In this document: positions 34,757-43,393 of the stretch, one piece after another | Layout of the letters: each line of letters begins with the position of its first letter | Position numbering within the stretch: the stretch's first letter is position 1 | Origin: Actinokineospora enzanensis DSM 44649 | GTDB taxonomy: Bacteria > Actinomycetota > Actinomycetes > Mycobacteriales > Pseudonocardiaceae | Length of the DNA stretch: 64,000 nucleotides | Assembly: GCF_000374445.1 (NCBI RefSeq) | Contig: NZ_KB894407.1 | Coordinates: 230,465 to 294,464, forward strand | Reading direction: 5' to 3' | Translations under genes and position numbers: made by a program | Notes under the pieces: generated by a model | What the model was told of the DNA's origin: nothing | Databases searched by the model: none | What the model saw: only the letters and a program-made list of their open reading frames with translations

Positions 34757-35198
34757 GCCCCCATCCTGGCAGGCATCCCCCCGACCCGAACCCCGGCCCG
34801 CGCCGTCAAGAACCCGCCCGCGGGCAGGCCGCCCCTGTGGACAACTCCGTGCCTCGCCGCACCGACCCCCGATAGGATGGAAGCCGGGGGTCCCCCGGGT
34901 GGTTGTCCACGGGGCGGGGGATTCATCCCCAGGCGCGCACCCGGGGCTTGACGGACCACTGGCGCGGCAGGCGTCGGAGTGTCGCCGGTGGCCTGCGGTC
35001 GGGATGGGGATCTCGCCGACCGTTCCCGCCGGTGTCCGGTCGCGACCACGGCGAACCGATTCCCGGCCGAGGTGGACCGACCGATGGTCGGCGGCCGCGC
35101 GGACCGAGCCGGGGTGATCCCGGCGAGCGCACCGGGCGGCAAGGCGCGCGGTGCTCCACCGGCGGGGCGCGTTCCCGCCGACGGCCTTGCGCATCTCT
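34757..35198. other. Intergenic region between rraA-like gene and dre-like array
   Basis: 442 bp. The rraA-like frame stays open leftward through this stretch but without ribosome sites or conserved content. No other structure was noticed. Confidence 0.4.
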
Positions 35199-35250
35199 TG
35201 GTCCAGACCACTGGTGATATGGTCCAGACGATTTCCGCTGGTCTGGACCA
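35199..35250. promoter_or_regulatory. Three DasR (dre)-like operators in phase
   Basis: TGGTCCAGACCA (35199-35210), TGGTCCAGACGA (35220-35231) and TGGTCTGGACCA (35239-35250; inverse of the first). Two are one mismatch from the DasR consensus TGGTCTAGACCA and match the repeats known from Streptomyces chitinase promoters. Centre spacings of 21 and 19 bp put them on one DNA face. It lies only 15 bp past the end of the HxlR gene and 440 bp before the rraA-like start. No chitinase or GlcNAc gene is present. Confidence 0.65.
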
Positions 35251-35264
35251 TGCCCGGCCGCTGT

Positions 35265-35684
35265 TCAGTCCACTATGGACAAGCCGGGACGGGCTCCGGG
35301 GCGACGGGTGGCGTGCCCGCGGTCGTAGGCGGCGTTGGCGCGGGAGATCTCGTGCCAGTGGCCTTCCGACCAGTCGCGCAGGCGGTCGATGAGGTCGACG
35401 AGGTCGTGGCCGAGCGGGGACAGCCGGTACTCCACCCGGGTCGGGTCGCTGAGCGGGCCGAGGACGAAGCCGTCGCGTTGCAGCGAGCGCAGGGCGTCGA
35501 TCAGGACTTTGTGGCTGATGCCCGGCACACTGCGGCGCAGCTCGTTGAAGCGGGTGTTGCCATGGTCGATCGCCTCCACGATGGCCACGCCCCAACGGGT
35601 CGAGAGCGTGCCCAACACGTGGCCGATGGGGGATGACTCATCGGTGGTCTCGGTGCGCAGCGTCCCCCGACGGTGTTGTCCCAT
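35265..35684 (-). CDS. HxlR-family transcriptional regulator
   Basis: 139 residues from ATG 35684 with GGGGAT upstream. A single winged-helix domain of the HxlR type covers residues 22-110: IGHVLGTLSTRWGVAIVEAI, NTRFNELRRSVPGISHKVLIDALRSLQRDGFV (RFNELRRSVPGIS) and VEYRLSPLGHDLVDLIDRL. The Cys seen before the first helix of redox-type HxlR/HypR proteins is absent. It is divergent from the dioxygenase operon with a 451-bp spacer containing two dyads, so it probably controls that operon. Confidence 0.9.
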   Translation of the reverse strand: MGQHRRGTLRTETTDESSPIGHVLGTLSTRWGVAIVEAIDHGNTRFNELRRSVPGISHKVLIDALRSLQRDGFVLGPLSDPTRVEYRLSPLGHDLVDLIDRLRDWSEGHWHEISRANAAYDRGHATRRPGARPGLSIVD

Positions 35685-35879
35685 GGCGATCCCCTTCTCC
35701 GACCCGGCCCGTGCCCACGCGAGGCACACCGGTCGACCGCCCGGGGGAGCCGGTCGGACAGGCTCCTCTGGTCCGCGTGCCGCGCTCCCCGGGCGACCGT
35801 CGGACGCGGAAATGATACCCAGCGGCCGGTCGGTCCGCCCAGGACGCCCGGTGTCGAAACGGGCAACGCGGCTGCCCGA

Positions 35880-35895
35880 TGTACTCGCATGTACA
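35880..35895. promoter_or_regulatory. TGTAC-N6-GTACA dyad in divergent spacer
   Basis: An inverted repeat in the 451-bp spacer between the HxlR gene and the dioxygenase operon. HxlR-type regulators commonly bind GTAC-containing dyads, so it is a candidate site. Inferred from symmetry and context. Confidence 0.45.
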
Positions 35896-35963
35896 CAGAA
35901 GACCCAGGGAGATCGGGGTGTGGTCGGCGCCACGGTGCGCCGTGCTTGATCCACTGGGAACCT

Positions 35964-35997
35964 GGAAGTACCTACGCACCTTGAAGTTCCTACTTCC
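35964..35997. promoter_or_regulatory. GGAAGTA/TACTTCC dyad with AAGT(A/T)CCTAC direct repeat
   Basis: Seven-base arms at 35964-35970 and 35991-35997, and AAGTACCTAC/AAGTTCCTAC directly repeated in the same stretch, about 140 bp before the dioxygenase start. Second candidate regulatory site for the operon. Confidence 0.4.
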
Positions 35998-36135
35998 CCG
36001 ACGGGTGCGGTTCATGTCAGCGTTGGTCCCGCAGGGGCGCTGCCGCGCGCTCCCGGACCGGTGGCGGTCCCACCAGGACGCCATGCCGTCGGAACGTCCA
36101 TTCCGGACCCCAGCCAGCACCGCGAAGTGAGTCAT

Positions 36136-37161
36136 ATGTCCAGTGAGTCGCCCCTGTTCCCCGCCGCCTCGCCGCTGCCCTACCGCAGCGCGGACGCCGA
36201 CACCTACCAGGCGCCCGCGCAGCTGCGCGACCTGGCCAAGACGGTGCCGCTGCGGGTGCTGTCCGCCGAGGACTTCGCGCACTGGCAGACCTACGGCTAC
36301 GTCGTGGTGCGCGAGGCCATCCCGGCCGAGTCGGCGCGCAAGCTGCTCGACTTCGCCTGGGAGTTCCAGGGTCTCGACCCGCACGACCCCGGCACCTGGT
36401 ACCCGGAGCGGGAGTACCGTTCCGACCTCGACCGCGACCTGCACGTCTACGGGTTCGTCGAGGCCTACCAGCACCAGCTCATCTGGGACAGCCGCCAGGC
36501 CCAGCGGGTTTACGACGCGTTCGTGGACGTCTGGGACTGCGCCGAACTCTGGGTCACGCTCGATCGGCTCAACCTCAATCCGCCGAACGTCGGAAACCGG
36601 TCGCGCGAGCTGATCGCGCCGACCGAGCGCGGGTTCGACATCGACCTGCACTGGGACGTCGACACCACGCTGGCCGACCCGCCGCAGCGCGTGCAGGGCA
36701 TCATCGCGCTCAACGACACCGAGCCCGAGCTGGGCGGTTTCCAGTGCTGTCCCGAGCTGTTCCGCCGCTTCGACGAGTGGAAGAGCACCCAGCCCGAGGA
36801 CCGCGACCCGATCCGCCCACGCGTCGACCGCGCCGAGTACCCGGTCATCCGGCCCCGGCTGTACGCCGGTGACCTGCTGATCTGGAACGGGATGGTGGCG
36901 CACGGCGTGGCGCCCAACACCTCCGCCGACGGCGTGCGCGCCGTGCAGTACCTGGCGATGATGCCCGCCCTGGAGGCGCACGAGGAACTGCGCCGCTCGC
37001 GCGTCGAGTCCTGGCGCACGCTGAGCACGCCCACCTGGAACGCCACCCTGCTCGGCGACGCGGCCCGCCCCGAGGCCGACCGCTACGGCCCGGCCGGGCT
37101 GACCGAGCTGGGTGAGAAGCTGCTGGGACTGCGGTCCTGGAACGACGCCGGGGAGGCCTGA
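36136..37161 (+). CDS. PhyH-family Fe(II)/2-oxoglutarate dioxygenase
   Basis: 341 residues. The jelly-roll core has the iron ligands His172 and Asp174 (LHWDVD) and distal His256 (MVAHGVAPN), with Arg268 (GVRAVQY) placed to bind 2-oxoglutarate. The N-terminal AHWQTYGYVVVREAIP is a phytanoyl-dioxygenase hallmark. It should hydroxylate or otherwise oxidise a small metabolite such as an amino acid. It is the first gene of a five-gene operon; its stop directly precedes the next start codon. The ATG at 36136 is preferred over an upstream GTG-type frame lacking conserved sequence. Confidence 0.9.
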   Translation: MSSESPLFPAASPLPYRSADADTYQAPAQLRDLAKTVPLRVLSAEDFAHWQTYGYVVVREAIPAESARKLLDFAWEFQGLDPHDPGTWYPEREYRSDLDRDLHVYGFVEAYQHQLIWDSRQAQRVYDAFVDVWDCAELWVTLDRLNLNPPNVGNRSRELIAPTERGFDIDLHWDVDTTLADPPQRVQGIIALNDTEPELGGFQCCPELFRRFDEWKSTQPEDRDPIRPRVDRAEYPVIRPRLYAGDLLIWNGMVAHGVAPNTSADGVRAVQYLAMMPALEAHEELRRSRVESWRTLSTPTWNATLLGDAARPEADRYGPAGLTELGEKLLGLRSWNDAGEA

Positions 37162-38472
37162 GTGCGTGCCGTCTGCCTGACCCTGCCGACGAACCGCGAG
37201 TGCGCCGCGACGATCACCGCGCTGGTCGCCGAGGCCGCCTACGCCGTCGAGAAGTTCGACGTTCGAGTCGATCTCCTGATCCTGGACTCCTGCGGTGCGG
37301 CCGAGTTCACCGCGCACGCCGAGGCCGCGGCCGCGGCGAACGCGCTGCCGAACGTGGCCGTGCACCACCCCGACGAGGCGCGGCAACGGGAACTGCTGCG
37401 CGAGATCATCGCCCGCTCCGGAATCGACCGGCCGGAGTACGTGCTCGACCTGATGCTGCCCGAGCGCCTGTCCTACGGCGCGTGCACCAACCGCGCGTTC
37501 CTCATCGCCGCCGCGCTCGGCTGCCGGTCCGTGCACCGCCGCGACTCCGACAGCCGCTACCAGGAGTTCGACGGCGAGCCGGTGTTCCCCATCCACCACG
37601 AGCTCGCCGCCATCGGTCTGCGCGCCCGCGAGGTGACCGAGGTGACCGAGACCGCGCTGGACCCGGCGCACGGCGACAAGCCGGTGGTGCTGGTGGGCGC
37701 GTCGTTCATCGGCGACCTGTCGGTGGACATCGCCGAGATCCGCGAGCTCGACCCCGACGCGTACTACGAGATCGTCAGCCAGTGGGCCAACGGAACCACC
37801 ACCGAGGCGGAGAAGCGCGAGCTGGTCGAGGAGTCGTTCACCGGCGCGGGCACCGACCCGTTCACCGGCGACCACTCGGTCCTCACCCACGTCGACCCGA
37901 TGCGCGTGGACATGTGCAACATCGCCTTCCACGACGTGCAGGAACTCGTCCCGCTGCTGCCCGCCACCGACACCGTCGGCAGCGACTACTTCCTGTTCCA
38001 CCTGATTTACGATGCGAAGCTGCCCGGCGTCCTGCACAACCGGCACATCGTCAACTTCCACACCCCGGACCGGAAAACCGACGCCAACTTCGCGAACTAC
38101 CACCTCCGGCTGGCCAAGTTCTTCCTGTCGATGCTCTACCTGCACTTCGTCTACGACCGGATGGCCGAGGCCGGGGAAACCCTTCTGGACGAACGGAACC
38201 GCGTCCGTCCGGACGCGATCGCGGCGCTCGTCCGGCAGAGCACCGAGCTGGATGTCGCGGACAACGTGCGCCGCCTGGACCACCTCGATCACGCCTACCG
38301 GGGCCTGGGCGGCAGGTATGCCCACTTCGCCGACTCCCTCGCCGCGCGGCGCGACCGGCTGCTCGACGAGGCGCGCCGGGACATGGCGGACTTCGCGCTG
38401 CTGATCGACGTGTGGGGCGCGCTGGTCGGCGCGGCCGCGCGCACGGGTGTGGGGCAGCCCGCCGGTGGCTGA
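37162..38472 (+). CDS. DUF6271-like protein, possible GT-A-fold enzyme
   Basis: 436 residues from a GTG immediately after the dioxygenase stop. The N-terminal half has alternating strands and helices (VCLTLPTNRECAATITAL, RVDLLILDSC), then SYGACTNRAFLIAAALG and a DSD triad at residues 128-130 (VHRRDSDSRY), resembling a metal-binding DxD of GT-A glycosyltransferases. The middle part (VGASFIGDLSVDIAEI, GSDYFLFHLIYDAKLPG) and helical end look like the family I recall as DUF6271. Function unproven; a sugar or nucleotidyl transfer step is possible. Confidence 0.65.
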   Translation: MRAVCLTLPTNRECAATITALVAEAAYAVEKFDVRVDLLILDSCGAAEFTAHAEAAAAANALPNVAVHHPDEARQRELLREIIARSGIDRPEYVLDLMLPERLSYGACTNRAFLIAAALGCRSVHRRDSDSRYQEFDGEPVFPIHHELAAIGLRAREVTEVTETALDPAHGDKPVVLVGASFIGDLSVDIAEIRELDPDAYYEIVSQWANGTTTEAEKRELVEESFTGAGTDPFTGDHSVLTHVDPMRVDMCNIAFHDVQELVPLLPATDTVGSDYFLFHLIYDAKLPGVLHNRHIVNFHTPDRKTDANFANYHLRLAKFFLSMLYLHFVYDRMAEAGETLLDERNRVRPDAIAALVRQSTELDVADNVRRLDHLDHAYRGLGGRYAHFADSLAARRDRLLDEARRDMADFALLIDVWGALVGAAARTGVGQPAGG

Positions 38473-39682
38473 CGAGAACAGGCTCACCGCCGCGCTCGCG
38501 GCCGCGTCCAGCGACCGGATCGTGCTCGACCTCGCGGGGATCGAGGAGCGCTACCGGGACCTCACCGAGCGGCTGCCCGGGGTGTCGGTGCGGTTCGCGA
38601 TGAAGGCGTGCCCGGTGGACGAGGTGATCGCGGGCCTCACCGCGCACGGCGCCGGGGTCGACGCGGCCAGTCCCGGGGAGATCGCCCAGGCGGTCTCGGC
38701 CGGTGTGCCGGTGCGCGACATCCACTTCGGCAACACGATCAAGTCCGACCAGGACATCGTGACGGCGCACCACCTCGGGATCCGCGACTTCGCCACCGAC
38801 AGCGTGGAGGACGTCGCGGCGATCGCCCGGCACGCCCCGGGCGCGCGCGTGTTCTGCCGCCTGGCCGTGGACGGCGAGGGCGCGCTGTGGCCGTTGAGCC
38901 GCAAGTGCGGCTGCTCGGTCACCGACGCCGTGCGAGTGCTGGAGCTGGCGCGCGAGCTGGGCCTGGTGCCCGCGGGGCTGTCCATCCACATCGGCTCGCA
39001 GCAGATGACCGCCGGGGCCTGGCGGGCCGCGTTCGGTCGGCTCGCGGACGCGATCGTCGCGCTGGCCCGGCGCGGCATCGCGCTCGACCACGTCAACCTG
39101 GGTGGCGGCCTGCCCGCGCAGCACTACCTCGACCGGCGCGGCGTCGCACTGCGCCCGCCGATGGGCGAGATCTTCGAGGCGATCCGCGCGGGCACGCGGT
39201 TGTTGCGCGCCGTCGCCCCGGGGCCGCTGGACTTCGTCATGGAGCCGGGCAGGTACCTGGTGGCCGACCACGGCGCGATCCGCGCGCACGTGTCCCGGCT
39301 GACCACCCGGCAGCTGCTCGACGGCGAACGCGCGCACTGGCTGTACCTGAGCTGCGGCAAGTTCAATGGCCTCTACGAGACCGACCAACTACGCTACCGG
39401 CTGGTGTTCCCGACCCACGCTGACCTGGACGCCGTGGATATCGCAGACCCCGCGGACACCGTGCCTGCCGTGATCGCCGGGCCCACCTGCGACAGCGACG
39501 ACGCGTTCGGTCAGGAGGGCGGCCTGGTGCGCGTGCCCCGCAACCTGCGGTCCGGCGACCCGGTGTGGATCCTGGCCTGCGGCGCCTACTCGGTCAGCTA
39601 CCTGACCCGTGGCTTCAACGGCTTCAGCCCGCTGCCCTGCGAGGTGGTCGGCGCCCGCGAGCCCGAACCATGTCCGGCGTGA
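38465..39682 (+). CDS. Fold-III PLP decarboxylase (ornithine/diaminopimelate type)
   Basis: 405 residues. PLP-binding Lys47 lies in RFAMKACP. SIHIGSQQ and HVNLGGGLP are the barrel phosphate-site segments, EPGRYLVAD follows, and GPTCDSDD plus CGAYSVSY form the dimer-interface active site with its catalytic Cys. The GPTCD form is closer to ornithine/lysine decarboxylases than to diaminopimelate decarboxylases. It should decarboxylate an amino acid, perhaps one hydroxylated by the dioxygenase. It overlaps the previous gene by 8 bp and the GNAT gene by 13 bp. Confidence 0.9.
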   Translation: MADENRLTAALAAASSDRIVLDLAGIEERYRDLTERLPGVSVRFAMKACPVDEVIAGLTAHGAGVDAASPGEIAQAVSAGVPVRDIHFGNTIKSDQDIVTAHHLGIRDFATDSVEDVAAIARHAPGARVFCRLAVDGEGALWPLSRKCGCSVTDAVRVLELARELGLVPAGLSIHIGSQQMTAGAWRAAFGRLADAIVALARRGIALDHVNLGGGLPAQHYLDRRGVALRPPMGEIFEAIRAGTRLLRAVAPGPLDFVMEPGRYLVADHGAIRAHVSRLTTRQLLDGERAHWLYLSCGKFNGLYETDQLRYRLVFPTHADLDAVDIADPADTVPAVIAGPTCDSDDAFGQEGGLVRVPRNLRSGDPVWILACGAYSVSYLTRGFNGFSPLPCEVVGAREPEPCPA

Positions 39683-40197
39683 CCCGGCTGCGGCACCCGC
39701 GCGACGACGACTGGGCGGAGATCGCGGCCCTGGAGGCCGGTGCTTACGGGGAGCTCGCCGAGGGCCGCGCCGAGCTGGAGTCGCGCGCGGCGATGTCGCC
39801 GTCGACCTGCTTCGTGCTCGACAGCGGCGACGGCATCGCCGCCTATGTGCTGACCCTGCCGTACCCGTTCCACGAGTTTCCGGACCTGCTGCTGCTGGAG
39901 CGGGAAACGCACCCGTCGGCGAACCTGCACCTGCACGACCTGGTGGTGGCGCCGGGGTTCCGCGGCCGCGGGCTCGGCGTGTACCTCGCCGATCGAGTGG
40001 TCCAGACCGCGCGGGAACAGGGCTACCAGCGGATCTCGCTGGTGGCCCTGGACGGCCTGGCCCCGTTCTGGGCCGCGCGCGGCTACCACCCCCTGCCGGA
40101 CATCGTGGTCGACGGCTACGGTTCCGGCGCGATGTACATGTCCAGGGTGATCACCGAGCAGCCGCCGGGCACCAGCGCGACACGGAGGTCACAGTGA
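39670..40197 (+). CDS. GNAT-family N-acetyltransferase
   Basis: 175 residues. The GNAT core includes the acetyl-CoA loop LVVAPGFRGRGLGVYLADRV around residue 96 and a C-terminal FWAARGYHPLPDIV strand-helix. It would acylate an amine, in this operon plausibly the decarboxylation product, for biosynthesis or self-protection. It overlaps the decarboxylase gene by 13 bp and the transporter gene by 4 bp. Confidence 0.88.
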   Translation: MSGVTRLRHPRDDDWAEIAALEAGAYGELAEGRAELESRAAMSPSTCFVLDSGDGIAAYVLTLPYPFHEFPDLLLLERETHPSANLHLHDLVVAPGFRGRGLGVYLADRVVQTAREQGYQRISLVALDGLAPFWAARGYHPLPDIVVDGYGSGAMYMSRVITEQPPGTSATRRSQ

Positions 40198-41387
40198 CAA
40201 GTCCGGCCACCACCGGTCGGTTCCACCGGCAGCTGTTCGCCATCGCGGCGCTGTTCTGCCTGCTGGGCTTCCAGTATTCCACCTGGGCGTCGCGGATCCC
40301 GGACCTGGCGGAGCGGATGTCGTTGTCGCCCAGGGAGGTCGGCGTGCTGCTGCTGGCCACCGGCATCGGCGCGGCGGGCTCGTACCCGCTGGTGACCTAC
40401 CTGATGCGCACGCTCGGTTCGCGCGACCTGGCGTGCCTGTCCGGTCTGGGCCTGGCCGTGGTGCTGGTCGCCCTGGACCTGACGCCGAACTTCGCCGTGA
40501 CGCTGGTGGTCATGGCGGTGGACGGGGTGGTCGTGGCCTGCCTCAACGTGGCCATGAACGCCCAGGGCGCGGCACTGGAGGAACGCCACGGCCGCACCGC
40601 CATGGCCCGGCTGCACGCCACGTTCAGCGGCGGGTCGCTGGTGGCCGCGCTGCTCGCCTCCGCGATCACGACGGCCACCAGGTCGCTGTGGGTCCACTTC
40701 GGCATCGCCCTGGTGCTCGTGCTGGCGTTGGTCGCGTTCGCCCGACCCGGGCTGTCGACCGAGGACCTGGCGCCCGAGGCGAAGAAGAAGGAGAAGCGCC
40801 GCTTCACCTTGCCCGCGGCGGCGACGCTGTGGCTGGGCGCGGCGATGGTGTTCGGCACGATCACCGAGGGCGCCATGAACGACTGGTCGGCCCTGTACCT
40901 GCAGGACGTCGTGCACGCCGCGGCTTCGCTGGCGCCGATGGGGATCGCGGTCGTGTCGGCCATGATGGTGCTGGCCCGGTTGTTCGCCGATGGTTGGCGC
41001 ACCCGCTTCGGTGACGCGCTCGTGGTCCGCGCGGGTGCGGCGTTGGCGGGCGTGGGACTCGGGCTGGCGCTGTCGGTCGGGGGAGTGGTGCCCGCCCTGA
41101 TCGGCTTCGCCTGCGTCGGCCTGGGCATCGCGGCGGTGACCCCGTGCGTCTACGTCGCGGCGGCCCGACAGGGTCCGGACGCGCTGACGTTGGTCGCGGC
41201 GATGGGCGTCACCGGGTTGTTGGGCGGCCCGCCGGTGATCGGGTTCGTGGCGGACGCGGCCGGGCTGTCCTGGGGCATGGCTGTCGTGGCGTGCTCGGCC
41301 CTGCTGGTGTCGTTGTGCGCGTTCAGGATCCACTGGAAGTCGCCCGCCGCGGAGTCCACTCCGGAGGTGGCTCCGGTTGCGGACTAG
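40194..41387 (+). CDS. MFS transporter, probable product exporter
   Basis: 397 residues with about twelve membrane helices. Features are STWASRIPDLAERMSLSP at the first loop and RLHATFSGGSLVAALLASA in helix 5, as in the YbjJ/inner-membrane MFS group of sugar/drug exporters. A Lys-rich central loop (EAKKKEKRRF) separates the halves. GGAGG lies five bases before the GTG, which overlaps the GNAT stop. As the last gene of the operon it is the natural candidate to export the product; a terminator follows at once. Confidence 0.9.
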   Translation: MTSPATTGRFHRQLFAIAALFCLLGFQYSTWASRIPDLAERMSLSPREVGVLLLATGIGAAGSYPLVTYLMRTLGSRDLACLSGLGLAVVLVALDLTPNFAVTLVVMAVDGVVVACLNVAMNAQGAALEERHGRTAMARLHATFSGGSLVAALLASAITTATRSLWVHFGIALVLVLALVAFARPGLSTEDLAPEAKKKEKRRFTLPAAATLWLGAAMVFGTITEGAMNDWSALYLQDVVHAAASLAPMGIAVVSAMMVLARLFADGWRTRFGDALVVRAGAALAGVGLGLALSVGGVVPALIGFACVGLGIAAVTPCVYVAAARQGPDALTLVAAMGVTGLLGGPPVIGFVADAAGLSWGMAVVACSALLVSLCAFRIHWKSPAAESTPEVAPVAD

Positions 41388-41391
41388 AGGC

Positions 41392-41440
41392 GCGCCCCGG
41401 AACGTCGAGTGGGCGGGACCTGGTCGACGTTCCGGGGCGC
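41392..41440. terminator. 17-bp hairpin, bidirectional terminator
   Basis: Arms 41392-41408 and 41424-41440 (GCGCCCCGGAACGTCGA and complement) are perfect, with a 15-nt loop. It lies between the convergent MFS and ketopantoate-reductase-like genes. Confidence 0.85.
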
Positions 41441-41444
41441 ATCG

Positions 41445-42419
41445 CTAGCGGTCGATGCGGGCGATGAGGTCGTCGACGGTCAGTTCGCCGGGTTTGCGGC
41501 CCAGGCGCACGGATTCGTGGGCGGCGGTCAGGAGTGTGTCGTTGACCGGGGTCGGCACGCCGTGGGTGCGGCCGAGCAGGACGATCTCGCCGTTGAGGTA
41601 GTCGGACTCGACGGTGCCCGTGCCGCGCACGATGCTCTGCCAGGACGAGCTCCGGCGGCCGCCGTCCATGTTCCGCGGGACCACGTTGGTGCCGCGCATC
41701 TCGGCGAACTCGTCGTGCCCGGCGCAGTCGATCCCGGCCGCGGCGAGGACGGCGCGGCCCTCGGTGATCGCGCGGTGGCGCAGGACCGGGCTGTCCTCGC
41801 CGCACACCGCGTCGACGGCGTTGGCGAGGTTGTTGAGGAGCTTGGCGTACTTCCAGCGCATGACGTCCGGGACCACCGGCGCCAGGAAGTGCGAGGTGCC
41901 CAGGTCGCTGGCGATCTCCTCGACCGGGCCGTCGGTGCCTGCCGGGTAGCGGCCCATGATCAGCAGGCCGGTGTAGGGGCCGCAGGGGGCGATGACCTCG
42001 CCGGGGGTGAGGTAGGTCGACGGCAGGATCACGCAGGTGCCGTAGACGCGGCGGAAGCGGCGCAGGGCCATGCGCTCGTTCGCCACGCCGTTCTGGGCGG
42101 TGACGACGGGGAGCTTGTCGCTCGCGGTGCCGCCCGCGACGGGGCGGTGGCTCCACTGGTCCAGGGCCGCCACGGTGTCCTGGGTCTTGGTCGCGAGGAC
42201 GAGCACGTCGTCCGCGCGCAGCTCGATGTCCTCGGGGCCGGTGACGACCGGGATCGGCAGCCGCTGCGGGCCCTGCGGGGTGACCAGGCGGAGCCCGTCC
42301 TGCCGGATCGCCTCCGCGTGCGCGCCGCGAGCCACCAGGACGACGTCGTGGCCGCCCTCGTGCAGCCTGCCGCCGATGGAGCCGCCGATCGCCCCCGCGC
42401 CGATGATCACGTACCGCAT
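41445..42419 (-). CDS. Ketopantoate reductase (PanE/ApbA)-family enzyme
   Basis: 324 residues. The Rossmann dinucleotide loop is at residues 7-12 (GAGAIGG), followed by LVARGAHAEAI, LVLATKTQD, the catalytic-Lys helix WKYAKLLNNLANAV and SSSWQSIVRGTGTVESDYLNGEIVLLGR (SWQSIVRGT and ESDYLNGEI). PanE family members reduce 2-ketopantoate to pantoate with NADPH; secondary-metabolism paralogues act on other alpha-keto acids. No other pantothenate gene is near, so the exact substrate is uncertain. Leftward single gene, ATG at 42419. Confidence 0.9.
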   Translation of the reverse strand: MRYVIIGAGAIGGSIGGRLHEGGHDVVLVARGAHAEAIRQDGLRLVTPQGPQRLPIPVVTGPEDIELRADDVLVLATKTQDTVAALDQWSHRPVAGGTASDKLPVVTAQNGVANERMALRRFRRVYGTCVILPSTYLTPGEVIAPCGPYTGLLIMGRYPAGTDGPVEEIASDLGTSHFLAPVVPDVMRWKYAKLLNNLANAVDAVCGEDSPVLRHRAITEGRAVLAAAGIDCAGHDEFAEMRGTNVVPRNMDGGRRSSSWQSIVRGTGTVESDYLNGEIVLLGRTHGVPTPVNDTLLTAAHESVRLGRKPGELTVDDLIARIDR

Positions 42420-42612
42420 CGTTCCGCCTTCCCCCGAGTGTGCCCCGACGGTAGCGCGCGGCGGACGGGGAGTGCCGACCGGCCACAGTGGTCGCCGGAT
42501 CGTCGATGCGTGGCGGCTTGTGCGGACCGGATCCGGCTCCCACCATGCGGGAGCACGGGTTTGCGTCCGCGGGCGTTGTCGCTCCGCGAGCCGTGTGGGG
42601 TCGGTGGACCGG

Positions 42613-43377
42613 CTACTGGATGACGGTCGTGGTGCCGTCGGGCCAGACGACGAGGGCGTCGCGGTCGGGGCGGGTGCGCAGCCAGTCGGCGGCGGCCGGG
42701 CCGTGCGCGTATGCGGCGGTGGCGTCGATGTCGGCCCAGGTCAGGGAGTCGGCGATGACGGTGACCGAGGCGACGCCGTACGGCGGCAGACCGGTGCGGG
42801 CGTCGACCAGGTGGGCGCCGCGGTGCGTGGTGCCGGAGGTGGCGACCGCGCCGGAGTGGACCGGGATCACGGCGACGAGGCGGGTCGGGTCGATGGGGTG
42901 CTCGACGCCGATCCGCCAGGGGTCGGCGTCCGGGTCGAGCGTGCGGCAGACCAGGTCGCCGCCCGCGGACAGGCAGAAGTCGGTGGCGGGCAGGGCACGC
43001 AGGTGCACGGCGGCGCGCTCGGCGGCCCAGCCCTTGACGACACCGTCGGTGTCCAGGACCGGCTCGCCGTCCATCCCGGGCCGCCACACCCGGAAGGCGC
43101 CACCGGACTCGCGGTCGGCCCGGTCGCCCAGCGCCAGCACCTCGGCCACCTCGGGCGGGCAGTCGGTCACCGTGATCTCGCCGCGGCCGAGCCGGGAGAC
43201 GAACGAATCGGCGCGGTAGGTGCTGAACACCCGGTCGACCTCGCGGAGTTCGTCCAGCACCGCCGCCCATGCCGACCGGGCGGCCGTGTCGTCGGTGTGC
43301 CTGCCGCGCAGGGCGAGGCTGATCGGCATGCCCATGACGTGCTCGACATGGCGGGTCGGCGGCTTGGTGATGATCAT
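42613..43377 (-). CDS. apbE: FAD:protein FMN transferase ApbE
   Basis: 254 residues. ApbE landmarks are VMGMPISLALRG at the N-terminus, FSTYRADSFVSRLGRGE, VVKGWAAERAA, FCLSAGGDLVCR and THRGAHLVDARTG followed by VASVTVIADSLTWADI, with the conserved Asp of the metal site near the end. It transfers FMN from FAD to a Ser/Thr of exported flavoproteins. The substrate is encoded next door: the FMN-binding protein with an SGAT motif. ATG at 43377, 16 bp after that gene; AAAGGA lies upstream. Confidence 0.93.
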   Translation of the reverse strand: MIITKPPTRHVEHVMGMPISLALRGRHTDDTAARSAWAAVLDELREVDRVFSTYRADSFVSRLGRGEITVTDCPPEVAEVLALGDRADRESGGAFRVWRPGMDGEPVLDTDGVVKGWAAERAAVHLRALPATDFCLSAGGDLVCRTLDPDADPWRIGVEHPIDPTRLVAVIPVHSGAVATSGTTHRGAHLVDARTGLPPYGVASVTVIADSLTWADIDATAAYAHGPAAADWLRTRPDRDALVVWPDGTTTVIQ

Positions 43378-43393
43378 CGTGCGTCCTTTCCGG

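Noticed and set aside
34757..35251. In-frame upstream extension of the rraA-like gene to 401 residues
   Set aside because: The extension has no conserved content or ribosome site, while ATG 34756 starts the recognisable fold. The frame is open only because of high GC.
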